From JBGVSA01 sp049840475 (GTDB taxonomy: Bacteria > Pseudomonadota > Gammaproteobacteria > Burkholderiales > Rhodocyclaceae), in assembly GCA_049840475.1 (NCBI GenBank), contig JASGKX010000003.1, forward strand, positions 310,001 to 374,000: a DNA stretch of 64,000 nt, read 5' to 3'. The position numbers were made by a program, and so were the translations under genes. Shown one piece after another: positions 18,933-27,907 of this stretch (position 1 is its first letter; each line of letters opens with the position of its first letter). Below the pieces are notes generated by a model. It was not told the origin of the DNA and did no database searches. It was given only the letters and a program-made list of their open reading frames with translations.

Positions 18933-19421
18933 CTACATGCCGGATAGATGACGCGCGAGGCGTTCGAGCGTCTGACGACCGCCGTCGACTGCGCCGAAGG
19001 ATTTGACCCGTTCGCAGTCCGCGACCGTGTCGAAGAGCAGTTGCATCGTCAGCCGCGTGCCATTGCCTGCGGTGTCGAAGGTGACGACCACGTGAAAGTC
19101 AGCCCTGAACGGCTCGCTGTCGCCGCCATGCTCGTAGACGAGCCGTGATGGCGGCTCGACTTCGGTGAACACAATGCGGTTGGGGTAATCGGTGCCGTCC
19201 GGCCCGTGCATGACGAATCGCCACGTGCCGCCCGGGCGCACGTCCATCGCCATGATGGTGTTGGTAAAGCCATCCGGCCCCCACCATTGCGCGACATGCT
19301 CGGCCTCGGTAAAAGCGCGGAAGACTTTTTCGCGAGGGAATTCGAGCAGCCGCGTGAGGATGATCTTGCGGTCGGCCTGAACGTCATCGGGCACCAGCAT
19401 TGTGTTATTGCGCGTGTTCAT
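18933..19421 (-). CDS. SRPBCC/AHSA1-domain protein (copy 7)
   Basis: 162 residues from MNTRNNTMLVPDDVQADRKI. One START-like helix-grip domain with the AHSA1 signature EKVFRAFTEAEHVAQWWGPDGF, a GGTWRFVMHGPDG turn and a GNGTRLTMQLLF strand. The fold makes a hydrophobic pocket for small ligands; named AHSA1 after the Hsp90 co-chaperone Aha1 but bacterial members are mostly uncharacterised. It lies 25 bases after the previous gene in the cluster. Confidence 0.85.
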   Translation of the reverse strand: MNTRNNTMLVPDDVQADRKIILTRLLEFPREKVFRAFTEAEHVAQWWGPDGFTNTIMAMDVRPGGTWRFVMHGPDGTDYPNRIVFTEVEPPSRLVYEHGGDSEPFRADFHVVVTFDTAGNGTRLTMQLLFDTVADCERVKSFGAVDGGRQTLERLARHLSGM

Positions 19422-19446
19422 GTTGGCTCTTTCCTGGTGCGGACAG

Positions 19447-19983
19447 TCAGTTCGCTTCGGCGATTGTCTTGAGCTTGGCCAGGCCGGTTTCGAAGTCCTT
19501 GCCGACCATGCCTTCTGCATCGAAAAACACCTGCATCACGCGGGCGATGTAGGGGTTGGGGCCTTCCATCGACCACGTCACGCGGGTGCCTTCGGGCGTG
19601 GTGCGTAGCGTGTATTCGGCGACATTCCGGCTGTCCAGCGGGCGCAGAAAGTGCAGATCGATCATCAGGTGCGAAGGTGGCGACGATTGTGTGATGTGCA
19701 TGCTGCCCGCACCGACCTTGCTGTTGCCGTCCCACGCGTAGCCAGCACCTTCTCCGCGCGCCGGACCGGTAAAGCTGCGCTTCATCGCCGGATCGAGATG
19801 TTCGTAAGGTGACCAGGCGGCCCAGTTGTGGAAGTCGTCGATGAGCGGAAAGATCTTCTCGGCCGGTGCGGCGATGATGATTGAGCGCTGAACCACGAAC
19901 ATCTTTGGCTTGGTCAGCGCATAGAGCAGCACGGCAGCGATGATCACGCCCAATACGATGGACGTACGCTTGAGTACACGCAT
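19447..19983 (-). CDS. SRPBCC-family protein, membrane-anchored (copy 6)
   Basis: 178 residues. Unlike its neighbours it begins with a hydrophobic helix (TSIVLGVIIAAVLLYALT), then a polyketide-cyclase/START-like domain: VVQRSIIIAAPAEKIFPLID, NWAAWSPYEHLDP, and MEGPNPYIARVMQVFF. The N-terminal helix suggests attachment to the inner membrane. The WWGP motif of AHSA1 is absent, so it belongs to a different branch of the superfamily. The start at 19983 lies 14 bases after the upstream gene. Confidence 0.8.
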   Translation of the reverse strand: MRVLKRTSIVLGVIIAAVLLYALTKPKMFVVQRSIIIAAPAEKIFPLIDDFHNWAAWSPYEHLDPAMKRSFTGPARGEGAGYAWDGNSKVGAGSMHITQSSPPSHLMIDLHFLRPLDSRNVAEYTLRTTPEGTRVTWSMEGPNPYIARVMQVFFDAEGMVGKDFETGLAKLKTIAEAN

Positions 19984-19997
19984 CGAAGGCCTCCGTT

Positions 19998-20534
19998 TCA
20001 GGCCGCTTGTGCGAGTCGCGCGTCGAGGCGTTCGAGCGCCTGGCTCCAGCCCAGCCCGAAACCATGCTGCACGACGATGTCGCACGCTTCGCGCGAGGGC
20101 AGTCGGGCGGTGATGGTCAGCCGCGTGAGGCGTTCGGCCAATTCCACGAAAGTGATCGTCACGCGGCCATTGGGCGGAATGCCGCAGCCGCATGCGTCGC
20201 GGTCGTCGAGCATGCCGCCCAGCACGATGCGCTCGGGCGGCGTGATTTCGTGGTAGATGCCTTCGCATGGATAGGCCACGCCATCGGGCCCCTGCATGTC
20301 GAGGCGAAAATGCCCGCCTGCACGCAGATCGACATGGCTATCCGCGCAGACAAAACCATGTGGCCCCCACCATTGCGCGAGCTGGCGCGGATCGGTCCAC
20401 GCGCGGAATACGACTTCGCGCGGCGCTTCGAGCACGCGCGCGATGACGATCTCGTGGTGCGAGGGGGGCGTGAGCACGACGCGTGTTTCGGTCTTGCCGT
20501 CGTGCACGGGTTCCTGGAATGCGGACGCTGACAT
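19998..20534 (-). CDS. SRPBCC/AHSA1-domain protein (copy 5)
   Basis: 178 residues from MSASAFQEPVHDGKTETR. AHSA1 signature APREVVFRAWTDPRQLAQWW at residues 42-61 and GGHFRLDMQGPDGVAYPCEG. A Cys-rich loop (RDACGCGIPPNG) is unusual for the family and could bind a metal. In-frame upstream ATG at 20582 overlaps the previous gene and is less likely. Confidence 0.85.
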   Translation of the reverse strand: MSASAFQEPVHDGKTETRVVLTPPSHHEIVIARVLEAPREVVFRAWTDPRQLAQWWGPHGFVCADSHVDLRAGGHFRLDMQGPDGVAYPCEGIYHEITPPERIVLGGMLDDRDACGCGIPPNGRVTITFVELAERLTRLTITARLPSREACDIVVQHGFGLGWSQALERLDARLAQAA

Positions 20535-20578
20535 TTGGGGCTCTCTCCGTTTTTGGGTGCTTGTTGTTTTTGGATGGA

Positions 20579-21535
20579 TCACGCCTGCAGCGCGCGCTGC
20601 AGGCGGTCGAAACTCTGCAACCAGCCTTCGCGCATGCCGATGCGCTCCAGGGCGTCGCGGATGGCGGTGGATTCAAAGCGCATGCGCACGGTAATGCGCG
20701 TGCGCATGTCGCTCAGTTTTTCGAGCAGGACTGATTGGATGATTTCGCCGGCCGGATTCGGATTGCTGCCGCGCTGTGGGTCCACCATGTCGTGCCAGGC
20801 GGCCGGATGTTCGCTGCAGTCCATCGTCAGAACGAGCCGCTTGGGCGGAAAGATGTCGAGGTATTTGCCCTTGCACGGGTAGTCGATGTTGTCTGGCGAG
20901 CGCATGACGATGTAATGACGGCCACCTGCTGTAAGGTCGATCGCGCAGATCGGGTTGGTGAAGCACTCCGGCCCCCACCAGCGAGTGAGTTGCTCCGGTT
21001 TGGTCCAGGCGTGGAATACCGCCTCGCGCGGCGCATCCACCTCGCGCGTGATGACAAAGTCGCGCTCCGTGGCGACGTTGGCCGCCAATCCGCCGAGCAC
21101 CCCGGTCCAGCCTTCGCGCACCTTTTCCAGCCAGCTCTCGAAGCTCGCGTCCATGCGGTGCGTGAGCGTCAGTTCGCAGCCCGTGCTGGTGGCGGCGAAT
21201 TCCAGTATTACCAGCGACGGCGGCGTGCGTTCGCCTTCGCCCTGATAGGTGAAGCTGAATACAAGGCGATGCGGGCGGTCGATTTCGAGATAAGTGCCTG
21301 CGTGGTCGGCCAACACTTCGCCACGTTGTTCCGCCACGCGAAAGCCCCCACCCACGCGGGCGTCAACCTCTATCGTCTTCATCTGGCCGTCGACGGTGGC
21401 GAACAGCCATTTACCCAGCGTGGCCGGATCGAACCACGCGTCGAAGACGTACGTTGGCGCTACGCTGAAGCTACGCCGGATGGTGAGTTCGACGGTCTCG
21501 CCGGCGAACATGTCGGGGTCTGCTCTGTAGTTCAT
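20579..21535 (-). CDS. Double SRPBCC/AHSA1-domain protein (copy 4)
   Basis: 318 residues, about twice the usual size: two AHSA1 domains in tandem. The first has PTYVFDAWFDPATLGKWLFA, the second APREAVFHAWTKPEQLTRWW. Each would form its own pocket. The fusion probably arose from two adjacent genes of the same cluster. It overlaps the upstream gene by 4 bases (ATGA), showing translational coupling. Confidence 0.85.
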   Translation of the reverse strand: MNYRADPDMFAGETVELTIRRSFSVAPTYVFDAWFDPATLGKWLFATVDGQMKTIEVDARVGGGFRVAEQRGEVLADHAGTYLEIDRPHRLVFSFTYQGEGERTPPSLVILEFAATSTGCELTLTHRMDASFESWLEKVREGWTGVLGGLAANVATERDFVITREVDAPREAVFHAWTKPEQLTRWWGPECFTNPICAIDLTAGGRHYIVMRSPDNIDYPCKGKYLDIFPPKRLVLTMDCSEHPAAWHDMVDPQRGSNPNPAGEIIQSVLLEKLSDMRTRITVRMRFESTAIRDALERIGMREGWLQSFDRLQRALQA

Positions 21536-21996
21536 GAGGGAGTCCTTTCCGTCAGGTGCCCGGCGAGGCGGTCGAAGGCGCTGCCCCAGCCGACGGCGTG
21601 GGCGTCGCGCGCCTCTGTTGTTGTGAATGGTGCCTGCCGCAGCGTCAGGCGTGTGCGAGCCCCGAGCGCTTCGAAGGTGACGGTGACGAGATTGGCTGGC
21701 GCGGAGTCACCTTCCCACGCAAAGGTGAAGCTGATCAGTTCGGGTTCGACGATTTCGCGGTACGTGCCGGTGAGGCAACGCAACGCGCCGGTTGCGGATT
21801 CCATTTGCATGCGATAAGCGCCGCCAGGTCGGAAGTCGGCTTCGAACGACAGCACCGTCTGCCCGATGGGCGCTCGCCAGTGGCGCTGATGTTCCGCGCT
21901 GGCCCAGGTTTCAAAGACCAGTTGCCGCGGAGCATCGAATTCGCGCACGCAGATCAATGTGGTTTCTTCGCGGGCGGCTTGCACGGCAGACGGCAT
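21532..21996 (-). CDS. SRPBCC/AHSA1-domain protein (copy 3)
   Basis: 154 residues. AHSA1-type domain: APRQLVFETWASAEHQRHWR, GGAYRMQMESATGALRCLTG, ALGARTRLTLRQAPF. The canonical WWGP is replaced by HWRAPIGQ, as in the first half of copy 4. It ends in a four-base overlap with the double-domain gene and begins 12 bases after copy 2. Confidence 0.85.
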   Translation of the reverse strand: MPSAVQAAREETTLICVREFDAPRQLVFETWASAEHQRHWRAPIGQTVLSFEADFRPGGAYRMQMESATGALRCLTGTYREIVEPELISFTFAWEGDSAPANLVTVTFEALGARTRLTLRQAPFTTTEARDAHAVGWGSAFDRLAGHLTERTPS

Positions 21997-22008
21997 GGCG
22001 GACTCCAG

Positions 22009-22551
22009 TCAGCGGCGCGAGAACTGCAACGCCTGTTCTTTTGCGAGATAAGCCGCGAGCTGGTTCCACGTCGCGTTGAAGGCTTGGCTCATGCTCTCGT
22101 AGCTGCTGCGGAAAGCCGCACGTTCGGTGGCGTTGCAGCGTACGGCCTTGCCGCGCAGGGTGACGATGGTGCCGTTGCGTTCGTCGTTGAACGTGAGCCG
22201 CGTGAAGACTTCCATCGGCCACACGGCAATGCCCGGGTGGCGGGTAATGCCGCCTTGTTCGTCAGAGAACGATGCGGTGTATTCGAGCGAGCAGGGTGCC
22301 TCGATCTCACCATAGATGAAACGCCCCCACATCATCTGGCCGTTTGGGGTGGCCATGCCGTAATGGAACATGCCGCCCGGGCGGAATTCGGCACGTGCAT
22401 GGCGCATCGAAAAGCCCTTGGGCCCCCACCACTGGGCAAGGCGTTCGGCGATCGACCAAGCCTGCCAGACCATGTCGCGCGGGGCGTCAAAGTGGCGACT
22501 GACGACAAAGTCGCCGTCCAGATATGCAAAAGCGGGCGCTACCGTGTTCAT
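22009..22551 (-). CDS. SRPBCC/AHSA1-domain protein (copy 2)
   Basis: 180 residues from MNTVAPAFAYLDGDFVVSRH. AHSA1 signature APRDMVWQAWSIAERLAQWW followed by GPKGFSMRHARAEFRPGG. The longer reading frame extends upstream to 22755 but overlaps copy 1 and lacks family conservation, so the ATG at 22551 is used. The final helix is long (residues 140-180). Confidence 0.85.
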   Translation of the reverse strand: MNTVAPAFAYLDGDFVVSRHFDAPRDMVWQAWSIAERLAQWWGPKGFSMRHARAEFRPGGMFHYGMATPNGQMMWGRFIYGEIEAPCSLEYTASFSDEQGGITRHPGIAVWPMEVFTRLTFNDERNGTIVTLRGKAVRCNATERAAFRSSYESMSQAFNATWNQLAAYLAKEQALQFSRR

Positions 22552-22643
22552 GCCTTCTCTCCGTTGGGGTGGCCGCGAAGCCGTGCCGACGATGCGCGAA
22601 ACAGGTGCTGCAAGGGCGCAGGCCGCGCCCATGGAATTGCCGC

Positions 22644-23162
22644 TCAGAGGGTGGCGAGGTACTTCACGAGCAGGTCGAGGTTGTCTTTCCAGCCTCCGGT
22701 CCAGCCAGCCTTCATGGCGTCGGTCGTCCAGCGCGGATCGCGACCCGGCAGCCATGTGAAATGGCCGTGGATAGTCAGTCGCGTGCGTTCGCCTAGATCA
22801 TCGAGGCTGATCGTCATGCGTGCCTGGTGAAAGGCTGTGCCGTTCTCGTAGCAAGTTTCGTCATAGACGAGCCGGGCGGGCGCGACGACCTCAAGATACG
22901 TGTTGCGGCTCAGGTATTCGCTGCCGTTCTCGTGGAGCATGCGGAACTGAAAGCCGCCGCCGACGCGTACGTCCATGTGCTCGCACACCACGCTGCGAAA
23001 ACCCTCCGGCCGCCACCAGTGCGCGACATGGGCAGGCTCGGTCCACATCGCGAAGACGCGCTCGCGCGGGGCGCCGAGTATGCGGATTACGCTGGCTTCG
23101 TCGGGTCCGCCAGATGTTGCGGCAATCGAGCCAGGCTCAGCGCTTGTCGTCAGTTCGCTCAT
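22644..23162 (-). CDS. SRPBCC/AHSA1-domain protein (copy 1)
   Basis: 172 residues from MSELTTSAEPGSIAATSGGP. AHSA1 signature APRERVFAMWTEPAHVAHWW, GGGFQFRMLHENGSEYLS, and a C-terminal WTTDAMKAGWTGGWKDNL helix. It overlaps the arsR end by 26 bases, the standard arrangement in which an ArsR repressor is co-transcribed with the AHSA1 gene it controls. Confidence 0.88.
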   Translation of the reverse strand: MSELTTSAEPGSIAATSGGPDEASVIRILGAPRERVFAMWTEPAHVAHWWRPEGFRSVVCEHMDVRVGGGFQFRMLHENGSEYLSRNTYLEVVAPARLVYDETCYENGTAFHQARMTISLDDLGERTRLTIHGHFTWLPGRDPRWTTDAMKAGWTGGWKDNLDLLVKYLATL

Positions 23163-23496
23163 CGTTCTTCTCCATGGCTTGCAGCTCGCGCAGATATTCT
23201 TCGAGGCGATCGAGGCGTGCCTCCCAGAATCGACGGTACTGCTCAAGCCAGTCGGCCACGTCCTGCAAGGGCTTGGCCTCGAGCCGGCAGGGCCGCCACT
23301 GCGCCTGGCGCCCCTGCGTGATCAGCCCCGCCCGCTGTAGCACCTTGAGGTGCTTGGTCACGGCGGGCAGGCTCATGTCGAAAGGTTCTGCCAGCTCCTT
23401 TACCGAGGTTTCTCCTAACGACAGGCGGGCCAGGATGGCTCTGCGGGTCGGATCGGCCAGCGCCGAGAACGTCGCGCTGAGGTGGTCGGCGGGCAT
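23137..23496 (-). CDS. ArsR/SmtB-family transcriptional repressor
   Basis: 119 residues. Winged HTH: ATFSALADPTRRAILARLSL, then recognition helix MSLPAVTKHLKVLQRAGLI. No Cys-pair metal site (ELCVC) is present, so it belongs to the non-metal, AHSA1-linked branch. It heads the eight-gene cluster (regulator, seven SRPBCC, VOC) and probably represses its own promoter through the palindrome at 23502-23513. Confidence 0.9.
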   Translation of the reverse strand: MPADHLSATFSALADPTRRAILARLSLGETSVKELAEPFDMSLPAVTKHLKVLQRAGLITQGRQAQWRPCRLEAKPLQDVADWLEQYRRFWEARLDRLEEYLRELQAMEKNDERTDDKR

Positions 23497-23501
23497 GACG
23501 A

Positions 23502-23557
23502 AACCTATAGGTTAATTAACGTATTGGTAAAGTAGTGCGCGCATCGAATGCCGTCAA
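23502..23557 (-). promoter_or_regulatory. Candidate promoter and operator of the arsR-SRPBCC operon
   Basis: On the minus strand TTGACG (-35; plus positions 23552-23557) is separated by 17 bases from TACTTT (-10; 23529-23534). Downstream, between the expected start site and the arsR ATG (23496), lies a perfect 12-bp palindrome AACCTATAGGTT (23502-23513) next to TTAATTAA. ArsR dimers bind such short palindromes; a site at this position would block elongation or initiation. Confidence 0.5.
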
Positions 23558-23622
23558 GGAGAAATTGAACAAGGCATTTAGAGGCTAGGCGCGGCCACGT
23601 GGTGCGCGCCATGGTGTGAGCG

Positions 23623-25779
23623 TCAGGCGGGAAGTGCCGCCATCAGGGCGCGTGGCGCGACCTCGATATCGCGTCCCAGTAAGCGGTGGATGTCGTCCGT
23701 TGCATCGATCAGCCGTTGCAGGCCGTCACCGATGACGTCAGCGTCGGCCTGCTCGCGGCAGAAGGCTTCGAGTTCTTCGCACAGTTCGACCGCATCGCGG
23801 CAGTGAGCAAACTGGAGCGGGCCTTTCATGCGATGAGCGCGCTCGGCGAGCTGGGCGTAGTCCCGCCGGGCGAAGTCGCCTTGCGCGGCGGCCAGGTCTT
23901 CGGTGTGGTGATGGAGTATCGAGGCAACGAGTCCGGCATCGAAGCGGGGCTCGCCTTCGTGCGGCGCAATGGCGGGGACGGGGTGTGCCGGGTGCAGTTC
24001 GGCAAGTACGTCGCGCCATTGATCGAGCGTGACGGGTTTGACGAGGCTGCGGTCGGCGCCGCAGCGCATCGCCTGCATGGCGATCTCGGGTTCGACGTGA
24101 GCCGTCAGGGACAGCAGGGTCGTATGTCTGTCGTGGCTGGCTTCCGCCTGACGCACTGCGGCCATGAGATCAGCACCACCCATATGCGGCATCGTCCAGT
24201 CGGTGACGAGTATGTCGAAGTGCTGCTGATTCCACCGTTCCAGCCCTGCCAGACCATCGTCGGCTTCAACGACAAAGCATCCGAGTTGCTCAAACTGGGA
24301 ACGCAGTATTTTGCGGTTGGAGGGGTGATCGTCGACCACCAGCACATGCAGTCCGTCTTGCGGCGTGCCGCCTGGTGCGTGTGCTAGGGCGTCTTGGGCG
24401 GGGGCGCTGCGGGTGAGCGGCAGGCCGACCCATACTTGCGTGCCGATGCCGGGGTCGCTGTCCAGGCGGATGTCACCGCCCATGAGTGTCGCGAGTTGTC
24501 TGCAGATTGCCAGTCCGAGCCCGGTGCCGCCGAATTGACCGCGTGCTGAATGACTGGCCTGGGAGAACGGTTCGAAGATGTTTGCCTGCTCTGCAGGGGC
24601 GACGCCGACGCCGCTGTCGGCCACGCAGAAGGTGGCGAAGAAATCATCGCCGCGTGGGCGGACTTCGACCGAGAGCTTCACGTAGCCGCGTGCGGTGAAC
24701 TTGATGGCGTTCGATAGAAGGTTGCCCAGCACCTGCCACAACCGCAGCCCGTCGAGGCTGATCCACACGTCGACACCCTGGAAGTCGGTCTGCAGAGTCA
24801 GCCCCTTGTGACGTGCGGTGGCGCCGAACATGCGTTCCACGCGGCCGAGCAGTTCGGCAAGGTGCACCGGCGTGGGGGAGAGTTTCAGGCCGGTTGCTTC
24901 GATCTTGGCCAGGTCGAGCATGTCGTCGATCAGGCCAAGCAGCTGGCGTGCGGATTCTTGCGCGGTTTCCAATGCGTTCTGTCGTTCTTCGGCACTGGGG
25001 TTCGCTCCGCTCAATTGCAGGTCGAGCATGCCGATGATGACGTTCAGCGGCGTACGCATGTCGTGGCTGACGTTGGAGAGAAAGCGCGACTTCGCCTGAT
25101 TGGCCCGTACTGCTTCGATGCGCGTGGCTTCGGCCGCATCGCGTGCATGGCGCAGATCGTTTTCGAGCTGGATGCGTTCGCCGATATCGAGCAGCCCGCC
25201 GACCAAGCCGTGGACTTCACCGTTTGCACCAGCAAAAGGCGCGGCCCACAGGTACGCCGGGCGCGGTTCACCGTTGATGACCGTGGTGACTTCGCTCACC
25301 GTGCTGCGCTTTTCGCGAATGACAGGGTGGTAGAGCGTTTCTTCCACGATCGCAGGGGAAATGAATCGCGACAGCCACTGCGCGTCGGTGCCGATGACCT
25401 CTTGGGCGGTTGTCTCGTGCCAATCCAGGTAGGCCTGATTGCAGGAGAGCATCACGCCGTTCGCGTCGCGCATGAAGAGCGGCACCGGCATGTTGTCCAT
25501 CAGCGCTTGCTGAAATCCCAACTGACGCAGCAGATCGGTTTCCATCGTTCTGCGTCGGCGCACTTCGTGCCACAGCAGCAACGCCCACCCCAGCGACAGG
25601 CTGGCAATGCCAACCGCGAGCAGCGTGCTCAGTGCGATACCCGTCCCGCTGGGGTTCGACGCAGCCATCTGCGTCATGAGGGCGACGTCGGTGGCCGCCT
25701 CTGCCGGCGTCATGCCAAGGCAGAGCGCAAGCATCACAATGGCTGCGCAATGACGAAGGGCTTTGGCTGGCGTGGGCAT
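23623..25779 (-). CDS. Hybrid sensor histidine kinase (EvgS/BvgS-like layout)
   Basis: 718 residues. Signal-like N-terminus, a membrane helix at about 48-70, PAS domain (about 85-205, starting LGFQQALMDNMPVPLF), HisKA with the phosphoacceptor His239 in FLSNVSHDMRTPLNVI, HATPase with GVGVAPAEQANIFEPF and GGTGLGLAICRQL, a receiver (VLVVDDHPSN, phosphoacceptor in LVTDWTMPHMGG), and a C-terminal HPt with His in AERAHRMKGPLQF. It thus contains the full four-step phosphorelay. No large periplasmic sensor domain precedes the PAS. The cognate regulator gene ends 18 bases upstream. Confidence 0.9.
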   Translation of the reverse strand: MPTPAKALRHCAAIVMLALCLGMTPAEAATDVALMTQMAASNPSGTGIALSTLLAVGIASLSLGWALLLWHEVRRRRTMETDLLRQLGFQQALMDNMPVPLFMRDANGVMLSCNQAYLDWHETTAQEVIGTDAQWLSRFISPAIVEETLYHPVIREKRSTVSEVTTVINGEPRPAYLWAAPFAGANGEVHGLVGGLLDIGERIQLENDLRHARDAAEATRIEAVRANQAKSRFLSNVSHDMRTPLNVIIGMLDLQLSGANPSAEERQNALETAQESARQLLGLIDDMLDLAKIEATGLKLSPTPVHLAELLGRVERMFGATARHKGLTLQTDFQGVDVWISLDGLRLWQVLGNLLSNAIKFTARGYVKLSVEVRPRGDDFFATFCVADSGVGVAPAEQANIFEPFSQASHSARGQFGGTGLGLAICRQLATLMGGDIRLDSDPGIGTQVWVGLPLTRSAPAQDALAHAPGGTPQDGLHVLVVDDHPSNRKILRSQFEQLGCFVVEADDGLAGLERWNQQHFDILVTDWTMPHMGGADLMAAVRQAEASHDRHTTLLSLTAHVEPEIAMQAMRCGADRSLVKPVTLDQWRDVLAELHPAHPVPAIAPHEGEPRFDAGLVASILHHHTEDLAAAQGDFARRDYAQLAERAHRMKGPLQFAHCRDAVELCEELEAFCREQADADVIGDGLQRLIDATDDIHRLLGRDIEVAPRALMAALPA

Positions 25780-25797
25780 CGGGCTTTCCTGTGGCTT

Positions 25798-26448
25798 TCA
25801 GTCGACCAGCCCGTGCATCTTGGCGTAGTTGACGATGTCCACGATGTTGCCCAACCCCAGCTTTTGCAGGATGTGGCCCTTGTAAGTGCTGATCGTCTTC
25901 TCGCTGATGTGGAGTTCGTCAGCCAGTTGGCGGTTGTTGCTGCCGCGGGCAAGACCGAGCATGACGGCGAGCTCGCGGCGGGTGAGGGTGTCGATGCTGC
26001 GATCATCGCTGCCGCTGGTGCGCGCTGGCGTGCTGATCTGCGGAAAGCACGTAAAGCCCGCCAGCACTGTACGCACGGTAGCGATGATGTCCTGTGGTTC
26101 CATTGTCTTGCTGATGAAGCCATTGCAGCCTGCCTCCATCACTTTGCGCGCATACACACGTGCGTCCAGACCGGAGAACACGACGATGGCCGTATTCAGT
26201 TCCAACTGGCGGATGCGCCATACCACGCTCAGTCCGTCCAGATGCGGCAGGTTCAGGTCGAGCACGATGAGATCCGGGTGCAGGTCGCGCACCATGTTCA
26301 GGCCCGACATGCCGTCCGCGGCCATCCCGATCACCTTGAGGTTGAGGGTGGTGTCTTCTTCCAGCACGCTCTTGAGCGCGCGTTGCATGCTCGGGTGGTC
26401 GTCGATGATGACCACAGTCTTTTGTTGATGAGCAATATGCGGTTCCAT
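25798..26448 (-). CDS. LuxR/NarL-family response regulator (EvgA/BvgA-like)
   Basis: 216 residues. Receiver with VVIIDDHPSM, phosphoacceptor Asp in LIVLDLNLPHLDG and Lys in GFISKTMEPQ; C-terminal LuxR HTH with LTRRELAVMLGLARGSNNRQ and SEKTISTYKGHILQKL. First gene of a two-gene unit with the hybrid kinase 18 bases downstream, from whose HPt it should receive phosphate. Target genes are not evident from the window. Confidence 0.9.
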   Translation of the reverse strand: MEPHIAHQQKTVVIIDDHPSMQRALKSVLEEDTTLNLKVIGMAADGMSGLNMVRDLHPDLIVLDLNLPHLDGLSVVWRIRQLELNTAIVVFSGLDARVYARKVMEAGCNGFISKTMEPQDIIATVRTVLAGFTCFPQISTPARTSGSDDRSIDTLTRRELAVMLGLARGSNNRQLADELHISEKTISTYKGHILQKLGLGNIVDIVNYAKMHGLVD

Positions 26449-26526
26449 GCTGGCTTCCTTTCGCTAAATGCGGACCACGGTGAGGTTGTCCATCCGGGTG
26501 CGGCGACGATCGTCAACGTGCCTCGT

Positions 26527-27072
26527 TTATTCGCGCTGACCGGGGATGGCGGCGCGGGCACGGCGCACGGCACAATCAGACCGGCATTCGACGTGGCACA
26601 GCGGGTGCCTGGGCACCTGCGCTTCAGTTAACGCGTTCCGTTCCAGTCGGCGCGCCCAGTGGCGGACATTGACCACGTCGAAGAGCCAGAGCGTCACCAG
26701 TAGCAGCACGCCGGCATTGAGCAGGGCGAGCAACACATGCGCCGCGCTTACTGCCCATGGCTGGTCGGTGACGCTGATCTCCGGTGTGGCGGCGACCACG
26801 AGCACGGCGCGCCATGCCTCGCCCAACGCAAGCAACATGGCGCCGATGAGCACAGCCAGCCCGCTGGCGATCTTGTCCATGTACAGGCGGTGTGCGCCTG
26901 CCCACCCGAGCGTCACCCACAGAACCCACAACGTCCGACTGTTGCGCGCGTCGAAGCGGGCGCAACGGGCGCAGGCCGGCAAGAACGGTTGCGCTTTTCG
27001 CGGCGGCCAGTAGGCCGGCAACTGGCGCGTGCGCGCTACGGGCGGTGTCATCGGATGCGGGTGCGTATTCAT
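26527..27072 (-). CDS. TM2-domain membrane protein
   Basis: 181 residues from MNTHPHPMTPP. The TM2 signature (two helices around LWVTLGWAGAHRLYMDKIAS) is at residues 45-85 and a third and fourth hydrophobic stretch follow (HVLLALLNAGVLLLVTLWLF). Four Cys residues near the N-terminus (ACARCARF) and three late ones may bind metal. Function of bacterial TM2 proteins is unknown. It is followed by the response regulator about 78 bases away on the same strand. Confidence 0.75.
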   Translation of the reverse strand: MNTHPHPMTPPVARTRQLPAYWPPRKAQPFLPACARCARFDARNSRTLWVLWVTLGWAGAHRLYMDKIASGLAVLIGAMLLALGEAWRAVLVVAATPEISVTDQPWAVSAAHVLLALLNAGVLLLVTLWLFDVVNVRHWARRLERNALTEAQVPRHPLCHVECRSDCAVRRARAAIPGQRE

Positions 27073-27907
27073 GCCTTGTTCCACTACGAAATTCTCGACT
27101 TGGCCTGGATGTCGTCTGACTCTCGTCGTGCCGCAAGTGAGAGTTCTTAACTGCGAGTGCTGAATGAGAAGAAGCATATGGACGGAATGTCCCGACCACA
27201 GTGGCCGAACTTCGAGTCAATCGCTGCGGAAACTCCGAGTTTCTCGGTGTGGTTTCGCGCAGACATTCAGAGTGTTCGTGGTGAGAATTCCAAATTCTTA
27301 CTAGCAGATTCTCGTGAGCTAGGTCTGCCGCGATGATGTTACAAATGAAATTACTTGGATATACGACGGAACGCTTTTTAACCGTTGAGCGGCCGATGAA
27401 TAACTTGTTCATGCATGTGTATTTTTGTGTATGCCGGATGAGTCGGTTGCCAGGCATCGTCGATGCAGACAGATGTTCGTGAAAACAATGTCTTGCTGGT
27501 GATGTTGGGAAAGCACGGCACTGGCGCGGACTCGGCGCTATCAAAGTTGGTTTGCGCGTCGAAAAACTTAGCTCGGAGCCTGTTCCGTTCGCCAAGTAGC
27601 AGGCGGCAGATGCCCATGGCATGTCGATTCTGACGAATAGATCGTGTTTGATGCTTCGAGAGCAACGATCGCGGTATTGGGACGGCACGAAATCGCCCGC
27701 CGCAGGAACACGCCGATTGTCCGATCAGACATCGGCCGTGTGCGTGGTTCCGGAGTCAGCTCAATCCTAAAAAAGCGCAATACCGATCAGGATTTTCTCC
27801 ATCGCATTTGATCCAATTTCACGCGCGGGGCGACACGTCTGGAACCCGACGTTGTGGGCAGTCCCGCAGGACATCTCGCCAAATAAAAATGACAGGAGAC
27901 AGTAGCA
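27073..27907. other. Long intergenic region without a supported gene
   Basis: 835 bases, noticeably richer in A+T than the flanks. Reading frames here are short, lack ribosome sites and show no family resemblance. No tRNA or insertion-sequence ends were recognised. The last 40 bases carry the ribosome site (CAGGAGAC) for the lipoprotein hydrolase. Confidence 0.5.

Noticed and set aside
24808..26631. 607-codon plus-strand frame across the two-component genes
   Set aside because: Antisense of the hybrid kinase and its regulator, both with full motif sets.
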